From Planctomycetaceae bacterium (lineage in GTDB: Bacteria; Planctomycetota; Planctomycetia; Pirellulales; Pirellulaceae): a stretch of DNA of 64,000 nt. The DNA lies in contig PBOG01000014.1 of the NCBI GenBank assembly GCA_002724245.1, positions 1 through 64,000 on the forward strand, read 5' to 3'. A program made the position numbers and the translations under genes. Under the pieces are notes generated by a model. That model worked only from the letters and a program-made list of their open reading frames with translations, was not told the origin of the DNA and made no database searches. Of this stretch, positions 8,233 to 17,773 are shown one piece after another (positions within the stretch are counted from its first letter, which is position 1; every line of letters starts with the position of its first letter).

Positions 8233-9036
8233 TCAGGCAGCGCGCGCTGCCTGGGTGGAGTTCGGCTTACGGTGGGAATTCTCTGTGAGGTTCCGTTCCC
8301 ACAAGCGAGCACGCTTCATGAAGGAATAGAACCCGGTTAATGCGCAGACCTGCAAACCAGCTTTGCCATCCAGGAATCCACCGCGCAACACATACGCATG
8401 GAAAAATCGCAGCGGGCCAGCAACGAGCAGGTCGACAAACGAGGCGCGGCGGCCCGACTCGTTCCAGATGTGCGCCTGATAGCTGGTGTAGCGATTGAGT
8501 TTTCGGAAGAACGAATCGTAATTTGCATAGGTGTCGTGTTGGAGGGCCGCTTTGAGACGGGCGACACGACCCGAATCGACCTGGACTTCAGCATGATCAT
8601 TGTCGCCTACGTAAACTGCGTGATCGCGACGGAACAATCGCAGGCAGCGATCTGATTGCCATCCGCTGTAGCGGATCCTCTGCCCGAGAAAATAGTTATC
8701 TCGAGGTATCCAATAACCGTCGACATCACTCGTTTCCGCGAGTCGCTGTTGAATCTCTACAGCCAGCGCGGGCGTAACGCGCTCATCGGCATCGATCACC
8801 AAGACCCAGCTGTGGCGTGCCTGGGGGATGGCCCAGTTCTTGAAGTCCCCTGAGTGGATGTACTGGCGCTGGATCAGTCGGCAGTCGGGCTGTCGCTGAA
8901 TGAGATCCAGTGTGCCGTCCCGGGAACCGGAATCGGCGATCAAGATCTCATCGGCCAGAGGGCGGACCGACGCGAGGCACTCCTCGAGGTTATCTATTTC
9001 GTTTTTGCAGGGAATGAGTACTGTCAGTTGGTTCAT
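8233..9036 (-). CDS. Glycosyltransferase family 2 protein, WaaE/KdtX-like
   Basis: A 267-residue GT-A enzyme. It begins MNQLTVLIPCKNEIDNLEEC, followed by ADEILIADSGSRDGTLDL and the metal-binding D-x-D-like VLVIDADERVTP. The internal segment with GYWIPRDNYFLGQRIRYSGW and the family-specific C-terminal FFHAYVLRGGFLDG match the LPS-core beta-1,4-glucosyltransferase group (WaaE/KdtX). Transfers a hexose to the inner core or a similar glycolipid at the cytoplasmic membrane. Its ATG overlaps the stop of the FkbM gene by one base (TGATG), which implies translational coupling. Confidence 0.87.
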   Translation of the reverse strand: MNQLTVLIPCKNEIDNLEECLASVRPLADEILIADSGSRDGTLDLIQRQPDCRLIQRQYIHSGDFKNWAIPQARHSWVLVIDADERVTPALAVEIQQRLAETSDVDGYWIPRDNYFLGQRIRYSGWQSDRCLRLFRRDHAVYVGDNDHAEVQVDSGRVARLKAALQHDTYANYDSFFRKLNRYTSYQAHIWNESGRRASFVDLLVAGPLRFFHAYVLRGGFLDGKAGLQVCALTGFYSFMKRARLWERNLTENSHRKPNSTQAARAA

Positions 9037-9758
9037 CAGGCTGCTGCCCTCCGTTGAGCGGGAGGTTTGATGAAGACGGCATCGACCAACTTTGGAACAC
9101 CGTCTACGTAAGCGCTGCCGAGGTTGCCGCGATACAAGAACCCATGCGATTCCAGCGCCTGCAATAAGTCATGGAAGTGCGGCCTTGCACGTTCTTCACC
9201 AATGGCCGCTTCGACGATAATCGCGGCTGCCTGGCCGAGCAACTTGGGCGCTCCTGCCAGGACCTCCAGCTCGGCACCTTCCACATCAAGCTTGAGGAGA
9301 ATTTCCCCGTTCAGGGTGAGCGAGGCAGCGACGTCGTCCAGTTTTTCCATGCGGGTTGTGAACGAAGTGTGCTTTTCGGGTTGGCAGGAGGTACCAGGTG
9401 GCCGTAAACCAGATCCGCCAGGATGGTCTTGATTGCAGAAAAACTCGATCGGACGAGACGCATCACCAAGTGCGATGTTGAAGGTTTGGACATGGTTTCT
9501 TTGCCTGGCGGCCCAGCGTTCCAAGCGCTGGTAGCAGTGAGGTAGGGGTTCAAAACAATAGATATTGGCTGCGGGAAACAATTTTCGATAACGACGGGCC
9601 ATCTTGCCGACATGCGCACCGATGTCAAAAACAGTGCCGATGGGTAACTCGGCCACGCCGTTGAGCCGACGCCGAGATTGGGCGTAGTCAATGATCGGTT
9701 TGAGTCCCAGGCGCAAGCGGCAGAAGCGAAGCAGGGCGTGGAGAGGCTTGGCAGTCAT
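9036..9758 (-). CDS. FkbM family methyltransferase
   Basis: A 240-residue SAM-dependent O-methyltransferase. The SAM-binding motif is GTVFDIGAHVGKMARRY, followed by the FkbM-typical IYCFEPLP and VQTFNIALGD, then ILLKLDVEGAELEVLAGA. The enzyme probably methylates a sugar or glycolipid made by its neighbours. The start is placed at ATG 9758 (MTAKPLHALL). An in-frame TTG at 9791 would add 11 residues, and neither start has a clear Shine-Dalgarno. It is coupled to the downstream GT2 gene by a one-base overlap, which ties methylation to the same glycan. Confidence 0.87.
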   Translation of the reverse strand: MTAKPLHALLRFCRLRLGLKPIIDYAQSRRRLNGVAELPIGTVFDIGAHVGKMARRYRKLFPAANIYCFEPLPHCYQRLERWAARQRNHVQTFNIALGDASRPIEFFCNQDHPGGSGLRPPGTSCQPEKHTSFTTRMEKLDDVAASLTLNGEILLKLDVEGAELEVLAGAPKLLGQAAAIIVEAAIGEERARPHFHDLLQALESHGFLYRGNLGSAYVDGVPKLVDAVFIKPPAQRRAAA

Positions 9759-9837
9759 CGTGTTATCTTGTGGGCTGGTGGTTCCGAGCAAGCGGGTTGC
9801 GTGGTGTGATCACTGTGTCGTCGCGGGGGGGCTTTTG

Positions 9838-10632
9838 TCAGGCGGCCTGTTGCTGGCGGCCTGCTCGTTTCTGGGCGACTCCGATCAAGGTGCGGCCAAA
9901 CAAGGTTGGCGGAGAATTTTCCATGCGGGTGCCTTTGGTGGCTGAGTATTTCAGCTGTGTCAGACCCCAAATCAGAGGCGCCAGCCAGGCAAGTCCCAGG
10001 GAGGAACGCTGCAAGCGGTCGGTTGTCAATCGGTTCAAGTCAAGGCCGGCGCGCGCCAGCAGGTAGTAGTACCGGTCAGGGGTCGAAGGGCCGATGTGCT
10101 GGCTGATGGGATCATCCACGTTGGGGTCAAGCGGGCCATGCGAATAAAAGTAACCAGTAAGCAAGTAGGACAGGCGGGATTTCAGTGAGGCGATGTTGGG
10201 TGTGGTAAAGAAAAATTTTCCGCCAGGCTTCAATAGTCGGTGGATTTCTCCAAAGAGTGTTAATTGACTTTCCAGGTGTTCCACCACTTCGACCGCCACA
10301 ATCGCATCGAATTGTTCGTTGTTGTAGGGCAACGGTTGGCACGCATCTGCCAGTTGGCAGGTGACTCCGGGACATTGGAATAGTTCGGGGAACAAGTCAC
10401 AGGCTTCCATCTGAAAACCTGCTTGCTGAAGACGGTAAGACATACCACCCGGACCGGCACCCAGATCGAGTACGCGCGGCGCCGATTGTGGATGGGAGGA
10501 TTTGATGTCACCGATCACCAGAGGTGCCAATAAGGAGTGCATTCCGGGGATCGTCAAACCATGAGGAGCTTGTGACGGGTCCTCTGGGGCGTGAACTTGT
10601 TGATCAGAATCAGTAGTTTGCCGGTGCGTCAT
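9838..10632 (-). CDS. Class I SAM-dependent methyltransferase
   Basis: A 264-residue protein with a Rossmann methyltransferase core: motif I VLDLGAGPGGMSYRL, motif II-like ACDLFPELF, and the motif IV region FDAIVAVEVVEHLES followed by LLKPGGKFFFTTPN. This is the Methyltransf_11/UbiG-like group often found in O-antigen and LPS clusters. The C-terminal 100 residues, after PLDPNVDDPISQHIGP, are less conserved and may bind the acceptor. It lies between the GT4 and FkbM genes on the same strand. The substrate cannot be read from sequence; a sugar or lipid hydroxyl is likely by context. Confidence 0.8.
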   Translation of the reverse strand: MTHRQTTDSDQQVHAPEDPSQAPHGLTIPGMHSLLAPLVIGDIKSSHPQSAPRVLDLGAGPGGMSYRLQQAGFQMEACDLFPELFQCPGVTCQLADACQPLPYNNEQFDAIVAVEVVEHLESQLTLFGEIHRLLKPGGKFFFTTPNIASLKSRLSYLLTGYFYSHGPLDPNVDDPISQHIGPSTPDRYYYLLARAGLDLNRLTTDRLQRSSLGLAWLAPLIWGLTQLKYSATKGTRMENSPPTLFGRTLIGVAQKRAGRQQQAA

Positions 10633-10703
10633 GTTAGATTGTGGAGTTTGAAAATCTGCTTATCTGTCGAGGAACATTGTTTGCCCATTAAATCGTCGGG
10701 ATC

Positions 10704-11906
10704 TTAAATCCCGAGTCGTACTGCATGTGATTGGTTGGCTGATTTGTTCGGGGCACACGCCGGTACTCCGGTGCGGGCACCTCTTCCCCTCACGGAAAGT
10801 AATTGCTCATATAATTCCACTGTTTTCCTGACCATCCGGTCGGCGGTGAAATGCTGTGTGGCATGACGCCGCGCGCGGGCAGCGCGCTGTGCCGCTACTG
10901 CGGTTGAGGTGAGCGCTGTGCGCAATGCATTTGCCAACGCGGCAGTGTCATTGGGCCTGACAGCCCAGGCTACCGGAGACGAGTCATTTTCCAATAACTC
11001 GGGAATTCCACCGGCCGTTGTAGTTACCACCGGCCGCGCTGCCAGCATCGCGTCGATGAGTGAAGACCCTAATCCCTCCAGATGGGAAGCCAGTGTGCAC
11101 ACGTCTGCGGCCTGGATCAGGTCTGGAACGTCTTCGCGGTATCCGAGAAATCGTACCGTATTGCTGACCCGTAGCCCTTCCGCTTGCTGCTGCAACTGCG
11201 GACGCAGTGGGCCATCCCCCACGAGCACCAACTGGAATGAGTTCCGGGACGCTGGAGTTGCCTGGCCGGTGCGATTATTGGTGACGATCCGCGCCCAGGC
11301 ATCGAGCAGGCAGTGGTGGCCTTTGGGCGTTGTTAATGACGCCACGCAAACAACCACTTTTGTTCTATCGTTGATTTTCAGGGTACGGCGTCCGCGGTCA
11401 CGGTTGCCTGCCGCAACTCGTCGTGGGTCGACACCATCGTAGACCACGCCTAATCGATTCGTATCGATCCCTGCGGCGGCACACGCGCGGGCCGCCGCTC
11501 GGGAGACGCAGACCACCTGGTCGGCGAAATGGTGATAGCGCCATACGGAGTGTGGCGCGGCAGATCCCCGGCGGGCCACAATCCGCACAGGCTGGTGGAG
11601 ACGCCAGGCGGCGCAGCCACCGGTGGTAAGTGCATGGGAATCGTTGAAATGCAAAATATTGGGTTGCCACTGCCGCCAACCGGTCCGTATGCGCCATTGC
11701 GCAAGTGGATTCCAGCCTTTGCCAGAAAATAGCGTAACTGCGAAGCCGGCCTCCTGTAGTCGTTGGCCAAAGGGCGCATCGCGCCGGGCTACAATCCGGC
11801 AGTCGTGCCCGTGTTGGCGCAGACCCTGCGCCAGCAACAGCGCCTGCTGCTCGCCACCGTGCCAGTCCCTGGCTGTGGAAACGAGTACGACTTTGATGGG
11901 GCGCAC
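10704..11906 (-). CDS. Glycosyltransferase family 4 protein (GT-B)
   Basis: A 400-residue GT4 enzyme. The N-terminal domain (IKVVLVSTARDWHGGEQQA) has the G-G-E/Q motif of GT4 acceptor domains. The C-terminal donor domain contains VVCVASLTTPKGHHCLLDA, LVLVGDGPLRPQLQ, FLGYREDVPDLIQAADVC and the E-x7-E region ASHLEGLGSSLIDAMLA. Start GTG 11906 has a good Shine-Dalgarno (GAGGAA, complement of 11915-11920, about 8 nt away). It is the first gene of the five-gene minus-strand glycan set and diverges from the DASS transporter, so the 259-bp gap upstream probably carries the promoter. Donor sugar unknown. Confidence 0.88.
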   Translation of the reverse strand: MRPIKVVLVSTARDWHGGEQQALLLAQGLRQHGHDCRIVARRDAPFGQRLQEAGFAVTLFSGKGWNPLAQWRIRTGWRQWQPNILHFNDSHALTTGGCAAWRLHQPVRIVARRGSAAPHSVWRYHHFADQVVCVSRAAARACAAAGIDTNRLGVVYDGVDPRRVAAGNRDRGRRTLKINDRTKVVVCVASLTTPKGHHCLLDAWARIVTNNRTGQATPASRNSFQLVLVGDGPLRPQLQQQAEGLRVSNTVRFLGYREDVPDLIQAADVCTLASHLEGLGSSLIDAMLAARPVVTTTAGGIPELLENDSSPVAWAVRPNDTAALANALRTALTSTAVAAQRAARARRHATQHFTADRMVRKTVELYEQLLSVRGRGARTGVPACAPNKSANQSHAVRLGI

Positions 11907-12165
11907 GAGGGGGATTCCTCAAAAGGCAAAGAGGGCGACGCAATGTATCGATTTTGTTCATTCGAAACCAGCACAATTTGATGGCACCTTCAGCTAGCAA
12001 TCGAACCGCCAGCAGCCGGGATTTGCATTGCGGGACGATCGCCGGTTGGAAAATCAACCGGCTGACGATAATCTGGATCTACCACGATACGCTGACCACG
12101 GCGTACACCCCATGGTTTCCCCGGTTGGATGCCAGCGAGGTTTTCTCCTTGCATTGGAATTTTTC

Positions 12166-13758
12166 GTGAATGACGGAAAGCCGGTGGGCAAAACCGAGCT
12201 GACTTGGCGCAGATGGGGGCGTATCGCCGGACCACTCTGCGCGCTGGCAGTGTACTTTGTCTTTCAGCCCTCGATCTCGGCGTTCTCGGTTCCTGCGGGA
12301 GCATCTCAACGCGCAGCCGGATCACCGGTCTCCAATGTCAACGCGCTACAGCAGCATGCGGAACGGACACGCGTGACCGCATCCCTGGCAGTCTGGATTG
12401 CCGTCTGGTGGATTACGGAGGCGGTACCGCTACCGGTGACGGCGCTCCTCCCACTGGTCCTGTTTCCCGGCTTTGGAGTGGTCCGCTTTCAGACGGTTGC
12501 CCAGGAGTACGCAAACAAATACATCTTCTTGTTCATGGGTGGGTTTATGCTGGCGATTGCCATGCAACGTTGGAATTTACACCGGCGGATAGCCCTGTTG
12601 ACGGTACTCTCGGTAGGCACTTCACCGCGACAACTGGTAGCGGGTTTCATGTTGGCGACTGCCTTTCTGAGCATGTGGATCAGTAATACTGCAACCACCG
12701 TCATGATGCTTCCCATCGGACTGAGTCTGATCGAATTGTTCCAGCGAAAAACAGACTTGTCTGGCTCCGCTGGACTGGAGCAGTCGTTTGGCGTCTGCTT
12801 GATGCTGGGAATTGCTTATGCGGCGAGTATCGGCGGTATGGCTACACTAGTGGGAACTCCCCCCAATGCACTCTTGGCCGGCTACTTGCACCAGCGGGGC
12901 ATTCTGATTGGTTTTGCCGAGTGGATGTTCTTTGCGTTGCCGCTGGCGCTTGTCCTACTGATCACCACCTGGTTTTTATTGACGCGCATCTTGTTTTCTC
13001 TACCAGCGGTTGACGTATCAACAGGTGCCAGCTTGATCCGCGCCGAATGGAAAAAACTGGGGCCCATGTCACGACCCGAATGGCTGGTGCTGTCGGTGTT
13101 TATGGCCACGGCGGCTGCCTGGATACTACGCAAGCCACTTGCCAATTGGGAAGTACTATCTGACCACGTGCCCTTGTTGGCACGGGTCGATGACACTTGG
13201 ATTGCACTCCTGGCGGCGATCAGTCTGTTCTTGATTCCCAGTGATCTAAAACGCGGTCCGTTTCTATTGGATTGGGAAGCAGCCTCCGCCCTGCCCTGGG
13301 GAGTCCTGCTACTGTTTGGTGGCGGCTTGAGTCTGGCCGCGGCGATGGAGGAAAGCCAATTGGCGCGCTGGATCGGCAGCCAATTTGCCGAAATGGGGGG
13401 CCTCCCTGTTTTTTGGATTGTGGCGGCGGTCGCTCTGACCGTGATATTCTTCACCGAAATTACCAGCAACCTGGCAACGGTGTCGGCGCTGCTGCCTGTC
13501 TTGTTTGCGGTCGCCCGGGGTGGAGACCTGGATCCACTTTGGCTGCTTGTTCCCGCGGCGTTAGCGGCCAGCTGTGCTTTCATGTTGCCGGTTGCCACGC
13601 CACCTAATGCGATTGTGTTTGGCAGCGGTCATATTCGGACGGGAGCGATGGTGCGAACTGGTTTTTGGCTGAATGTGGTTGCGGCTGTCTTGATTCCTCT
13701 GTTTGTCTATTCTTGTGCACAGCACTTCCTTCCATTTCGGCAATCAAATTCTCCGTGA
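12166..13758 (+). CDS. DASS/SLC13-family sodium:anion symporter
   Basis: A 530-residue inner-membrane transporter for dicarboxylates, sulfate or phosphate driven by sodium. About 11-12 hydrophobic segments are visible. The duplicated family motifs are SNTATTVMMLPIG in the first half and TSNLATVSALLPV in the second, each followed by substrate-loop regions (GTPPNALLAGY and VATPPNAIVFGSG). The start is set at GTG 12166 (VNDGKPVGKTEL), which leaves a short cytoplasmic N-terminus before the first helix. The frame is open further up to 12028, but that extension looks non-coding. It diverges from the glycan set. The anion specificity is not resolvable. Confidence 0.88.
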   Translation: MNDGKPVGKTELTWRRWGRIAGPLCALAVYFVFQPSISAFSVPAGASQRAAGSPVSNVNALQQHAERTRVTASLAVWIAVWWITEAVPLPVTALLPLVLFPGFGVVRFQTVAQEYANKYIFLFMGGFMLAIAMQRWNLHRRIALLTVLSVGTSPRQLVAGFMLATAFLSMWISNTATTVMMLPIGLSLIELFQRKTDLSGSAGLEQSFGVCLMLGIAYAASIGGMATLVGTPPNALLAGYLHQRGILIGFAEWMFFALPLALVLLITTWFLLTRILFSLPAVDVSTGASLIRAEWKKLGPMSRPEWLVLSVFMATAAAWILRKPLANWEVLSDHVPLLARVDDTWIALLAAISLFLIPSDLKRGPFLLDWEAASALPWGVLLLFGGGLSLAAAMEESQLARWIGSQFAEMGGLPVFWIVAAVALTVIFFTEITSNLATVSALLPVLFAVARGGDLDPLWLLVPAALAASCAFMLPVATPPNAIVFGSGHIRTGAMVRTGFWLNVVAAVLIPLFVYSCAQHFLPFRQSNSP

Positions 13759-13837
13759 TCGTTGACGACGCCTCTGCCAGGCATGACAATCCGACTTCAC
13801 GCGCCGTACCACGGTCCATTTCCAGGGGAAAAGTGTG

Positions 13838-14317
13838 ATGGAAAAAGCCACCTTCGCCGCAGGTTGTTTCTGGGGCGTGGAGCACGCGTTTCGCCAGGTA
13901 TCCGGAGTTCGCTCGACCACAGTTGGGTATACGGCTGGTGACGTGGATCAGCCAACCTACGATCAAGTGTGTACGGATCGCACAGGCCATGCAGAGGCAG
14001 TTGAGGTCGAGTTTGATGCAGATCAGGTCAGCTACGACCAGTTGTTGCAAGTGTTTTGGGAATGCCATGATCCGACTCAGAAGGATCGCCAGGGAGCGGA
14101 TGTGGGTACCCAGTATCGATCGGCCGTCTACTACCACTCCGCGCGGCAAAAAGCTGCGCTTGTCGCTTCCAGGGACCGCCACCAGGAGCGGTGTACCCGT
14201 CCCATTGCGACCGAAATTGTGTCCGCGGTGACCTTCTGGCCTGCCGAGGATTACCATCAGCAATATTTGGAGAAACGAGGGTTGGCCAGTTGCCATCTGC
14301 CGGGATCCGCTTCATAA
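13838..14317 (+). CDS. msrA: Peptide-methionine (S)-S-oxide reductase
   Basis: Repairs methionine-S-sulfoxide in proteins, regenerated by thioredoxin. 159 residues with the catalytic GCFWG motif near the N-terminus ([15 protein letters not shown]), TVGYTAG, the HAEAVEV segment, and [12 protein letters not shown] resolving Cys is present in GLASC near the C-terminus. ATG 13838 is preferred over the adjacent GTG 13835; AGGGGAAAA precedes it. Soluble and cytoplasmic, with no signal peptide. It stands alone, about 80 bp after the transporter gene on the same strand. Confidence 0.95.
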   Translation: MEKATFAAGCFWGVEHAFRQVSGVRSTTVGYTAGDVDQPTYDQVCTDRTGHAEAVEVEFDADQVSYDQLLQVFWECHDPTQKDRQGADVGTQYRSAVYYHSARQKAALVASRDRHQERCTRPIATEIVSAVTFWPAEDYHQQYLEKRGLASCHLPGSAS

Positions 14318-14442
14318 GCGCGTCTCGATGGGACTGGGTCTGGCTGAGCCGCTTGTGTACCTGACTGCTTACGTACCTGAACAGTTGGCCTGTATCGAAG
14401 AGAACGTGTTGCAGGACAGCGTTATCTGATCGGGAGGGGATT

Positions 14443-15483
14443 ATGATTCGTGTCGGACTCGCCGGTATTGGCTTTATGGGGTGGATTCATTGGTTGGCGT
14501 ACCAGAAGGTCGCCAGTGCGCAGGTGACGGCAATTTGTTCGCGCAACCCACAGAAACGCGCGGGTGACTGGACGGACATCCAGGGAAATTTTGGCCCCCC
14601 CGGTGAACAAGTTGACACCAGTCAGCTCGCGACCTGTGCGACGCTCGAAGAACTGTTGGCCGATGAATCAATCGATCTGGTTGACCTCTGCTTGCCTCCA
14701 CATCTGCATTGTGAGGCTGCGATTGCGGCGCTGCAGGCTGGTAAACACGTGTTTGTGGAAAAACCCATGGGGCTGACGACCGCCGAATGTGACCAGATGG
14801 TGGCCGCCGCTGCCGCTGCGGATCGGCAAGTCCTGGTTGGTCACGTACTTCCCTTTTTTCCTGAGTACGCACATGCGCGTAGTGTGATTGCCAGTGGTAC
14901 CTACGGTCGATTGTTGGGCGGTCATTTCAAGCGGGTGGTTTCCGATCCGTCCTGGATCGAGGACTTTTACGATCCGACGCGGGTCGGCGGACCCCTGGTC
15001 GATCTGCATGTTCACGACGCGCACTTGATTCGCATGTTATTTGGCATGCCCCAGAGCCTGGTATCCCAAGGGCGGATGCGCGGCGCGGTTGTTGAATTTT
15101 GTACCACACTGTTCCGGTATGCGGATACGTCACTGGTTGTCAGTGCCTCCAGCGGTGTCATTAACCAGCAAGGGCGGCCCTTTACACATGCTTTGGAGAT
15201 TCACCTCGAGCAGGCGACGTTGCACTACGACCATGGGGGTTTTACAGATGGCCCAGAGACGATGCCGCTGAAGGTGCTTACCGCGGACGATCAGGTGCTG
15301 CGCCCCGATCTAGGAGATGGTGACCCGATCCGCGCCTTTGAAGTCCAGATCGAGGAAGTAGTTCGTTCGATTGAAACGGGTGAATCTTCTGCGATTCTTT
15401 CCGGCGCACTGGCGCGGGATGCGATTTTGCTGTGCCACAAACAGACCGAGTCGGTGGTCACTGGCAGCTCAGTACTGCTTTGA
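14443..15483 (+). CDS. Gfo/Idh/MocA family oxidoreductase (cytosolic)
   Basis: A 346-residue NAD(P)-dependent sugar or inositol dehydrogenase-type protein. The Rossmann motif is VGLAGIGFMGWIH and the signature EKP motif is HVFVEKPMG. The substrate-domain His/Asp pattern is VDLHVHDAHLIRMLFG. A purine-rich Shine-Dalgarno (GGGAGGGG, 14432-14439) precedes ATG 14443. No signal peptide is present, so the product is cytoplasmic. It faces the sodium:solute symporter gene convergently, which suggests but does not prove a shared substrate. Substrate unknown; the family acts mostly on sugars, inositols and their derivatives. Confidence 0.9.
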   Translation: MIRVGLAGIGFMGWIHWLAYQKVASAQVTAICSRNPQKRAGDWTDIQGNFGPPGEQVDTSQLATCATLEELLADESIDLVDLCLPPHLHCEAAIAALQAGKHVFVEKPMGLTTAECDQMVAAAAAADRQVLVGHVLPFFPEYAHARSVIASGTYGRLLGGHFKRVVSDPSWIEDFYDPTRVGGPLVDLHVHDAHLIRMLFGMPQSLVSQGRMRGAVVEFCTTLFRYADTSLVVSASSGVINQQGRPFTHALEIHLEQATLHYDHGGFTDGPETMPLKVLTADDQVLRPDLGDGDPIRAFEVQIEEVVRSIETGESSAILSGALARDAILLCHKQTESVVTGSSVLL

Positions 15484-15519
15484 TGCGTTCGTACTAGAGG
15501 CTGACGGTCAAGGGCCTGC

Positions 15520-17637
15520 TCAATAGAAGTAGTACATCATGAACATGGCGGCCGCGGCCAGCAGCCCGGCGTAACTGCGATCGTCTGATACCGCGAATTG
15601 GGCAAAACTTGTTTTGTCGGATGCCTGCTCCCCGAAACTGCGCCAGACTTCGCGCAAGAAAGCAGCCAGGGTCCATAGCGCTGCCAGCCAGGCGGCCACG
15701 GCGGGTGCCAGACTGCCGGTCACCATCACGGCCGCCAAGACGGCGAACACTACGACGGAGATGGCGGCGCTAGCGGCCAGCTGTCCCAGTCTCTGAGGCG
15801 CATGCCCGCCTAGTACAGACCACGTGTTCTTGCTCTTTTCCTGATCGGGTGCCTGCGCCAGGCTGACGATCACAAAGACGATCGCGGATAACCCGATGAC
15901 GGCCACGACTCGGTGAAAGAAATTCAACTGAGGTCCGAGCGCTCGGTGCAAGCCAGAGATCCGGGGTAACACGTCGTTCTCCAGGTGTTGTTCGAAGTCC
16001 CTGACGCTGTGCTCGTGAAATTCTGCTGGAATGGCACCGATGGAAACGTCATTCAGTTGTTTGTGTCCCAGTGCCAGATCATACATCGTGCGATCCACAT
16101 CCGAATCGTAGGCAAATTGAACTGCTGGCGAGAGGACGAGACCGGCGATGATGGTTACCCAGGCCGCGCCACGCGTACCCCGCGTCCAAAAGATGCCCAT
16201 CAAGAACGCGACCAAAACCCCGGGAGTGAGATAATTTGAGTAATTGGCAATGTTCAGAAAGAAATTGGACTGGGAATTAGGATCCATAATGAATACAGCC
16301 ATCACAATGGCCATCAACATCAGTGCGATAATGGAAAGCCGTCCGACTCGAATCATTTCGCGATCGGTGGCATCAGGCGAGAAGTATTTCCGGTAGATGT
16401 CGACGGTAATGATCGTCGCTGCCGAGTTCATCATCGAGTCGATTGAGGACAAAATAGCACCGATCAAGCCCGCTGCAATCAGTCCCACAAAGCCAATGCC
16501 CAGGGGTGAAATCAGGTAGGTCACCAGTACGGGAAATACCGTATCAGGCGCAATCTTCTGATCCTGGAAAGCGGGCGTTTCTCGGAATAGATAGAAGGCG
16601 GCTACACCCGTCCCGATCGCAAAGAACGGAATCAGCAGTTTGAGAAATCCAGCTACGATAATTCCCAAACGGGCTTCACCGCCCGTCCGGGCACCGAGGG
16701 CGCGCTGCACGATAAATTGATTGGTACCCCAGTAGTAGCAGTGCATAAACATCAGCCCTGTGAGCACGCCTGTCCAGGGCAGGTCAGGGTGATTCATCGG
16801 CTCGTAGAGCTTTAGTTTTGCATTCGTTCCAGCTGCCGCATCGAGCATCATCATCCGGCCCCATCCGCCCAGTTCGGAAAAGGTCAATAGAGCAACAGCA
16901 ATACCACCGAACAGGATGAGTACGGATTGGATGACGTCGGTATAGACGACCGCTTTGAGGCCACCGATGATCGTATAGCTCGCTGCGATTACCCCCAGCG
17001 CAATGACAAAAGCAACATAGTAACTGGTCCGCACTTTTTCTTGAGTGGCCAGAGGTTGAGCAGTGCTGGAGACTGTTGGTGCCGCAGCCTGGGTCGTTGC
17101 CACCTCCGCATCGCCGGTATCGGTTGATCCGGGCTCGGTCACCATGGCCATTTCCCCCATCAATACACAGACCGTCCGCGCCCCGATATACAGACCGGGT
17201 ACCATCTGTACGAAGGCCATGATGATGACCATGATCAGCGCGTAGAGCAGCCGACTTTCCCCACCGTAGCGCCGTTCCAGGTATTCCGAAAGCGTGTACA
17301 AGTTGAGCTTGCGATAGACGGGCAGGAACCCGTAGCACATCAACAGCAGTCCGGCGATCGCGCCCAGTTCAAAATGGCTCTGGGCGAAGCCGATACTGAA
17401 TCCCACTCCCAACATGCCGACCATATGATTGGCGCTGACATTGCTGCCGAAAATGGATCCCGCCACACCGAACCAGCGGATCCCTTTGCCAGCCAGAAAA
17501 TAGTCTTCGGAAGTCTCTTCCTGGCGTCCGGCGAAGAAGCCGACCGCCATGACACCGAGCAGCGTAACGACGAAAACAACCAGGTCGAGTGTCTGCAGTT
17601 GCATAGGATTACCATCAAAATGTGGTTTCGGGCCCAT
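15520..17637 (-). CDS. Sodium:solute symporter (SSS/SLC5 family)
   Basis: A 705-residue inner-membrane symporter with about 14-15 hydrophobic segments. The family features are the N-terminal SEDYFLAGKGIRWFGVAGSIF, NVSANHMVGMLG and LNLYTLSEYLERRYG, and the sodium-site region LIAAGLIGAILSSIDSMMNS. Planctomycete SSS proteins of this size usually take up sugars or polyols. A low-complexity hydrophilic insert (around TDTGDAEVATTQAAAPTVS) lies between early helices, and long hydrophilic loops near residue 500 (GHKQLNDVSIGAIPAEFHE) enlarge the protein. Starts at 17637 and 17604 are both ATG; the second (MQLQTLDLVVFVV) begins directly at the first helix. Confidence 0.9.
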   Translation of the reverse strand: MGPKPHFDGNPMQLQTLDLVVFVVTLLGVMAVGFFAGRQEETSEDYFLAGKGIRWFGVAGSIFGSNVSANHMVGMLGVGFSIGFAQSHFELGAIAGLLLMCYGFLPVYRKLNLYTLSEYLERRYGGESRLLYALIMVIIMAFVQMVPGLYIGARTVCVLMGEMAMVTEPGSTDTGDAEVATTQAAAPTVSSTAQPLATQEKVRTSYYVAFVIALGVIAASYTIIGGLKAVVYTDVIQSVLILFGGIAVALLTFSELGGWGRMMMLDAAAGTNAKLKLYEPMNHPDLPWTGVLTGLMFMHCYYWGTNQFIVQRALGARTGGEARLGIIVAGFLKLLIPFFAIGTGVAAFYLFRETPAFQDQKIAPDTVFPVLVTYLISPLGIGFVGLIAAGLIGAILSSIDSMMNSAATIITVDIYRKYFSPDATDREMIRVGRLSIIALMLMAIVMAVFIMDPNSQSNFFLNIANYSNYLTPGVLVAFLMGIFWTRGTRGAAWVTIIAGLVLSPAVQFAYDSDVDRTMYDLALGHKQLNDVSIGAIPAEFHEHSVRDFEQHLENDVLPRISGLHRALGPQLNFFHRVVAVIGLSAIVFVIVSLAQAPDQEKSKNTWSVLGGHAPQRLGQLAASAAISVVVFAVLAAVMVTGSLAPAVAAWLAALWTLAAFLREVWRSFGEQASDKTSFAQFAVSDDRSYAGLLAAAAMFMMYYFY

Positions 17638-17773
17638 TATAGTGGCCGCTGGCGGTTGCTAAAGCGTCGCGCGCGGAATAATCTGAGGGCCTTCCAATTG
17701 CGGCAGGCATCAGCCGCGACGTGTGGATTGCCTGCCGTCGTCTGCCGACTCATTTCGCTTAAGGAAAAATCCC

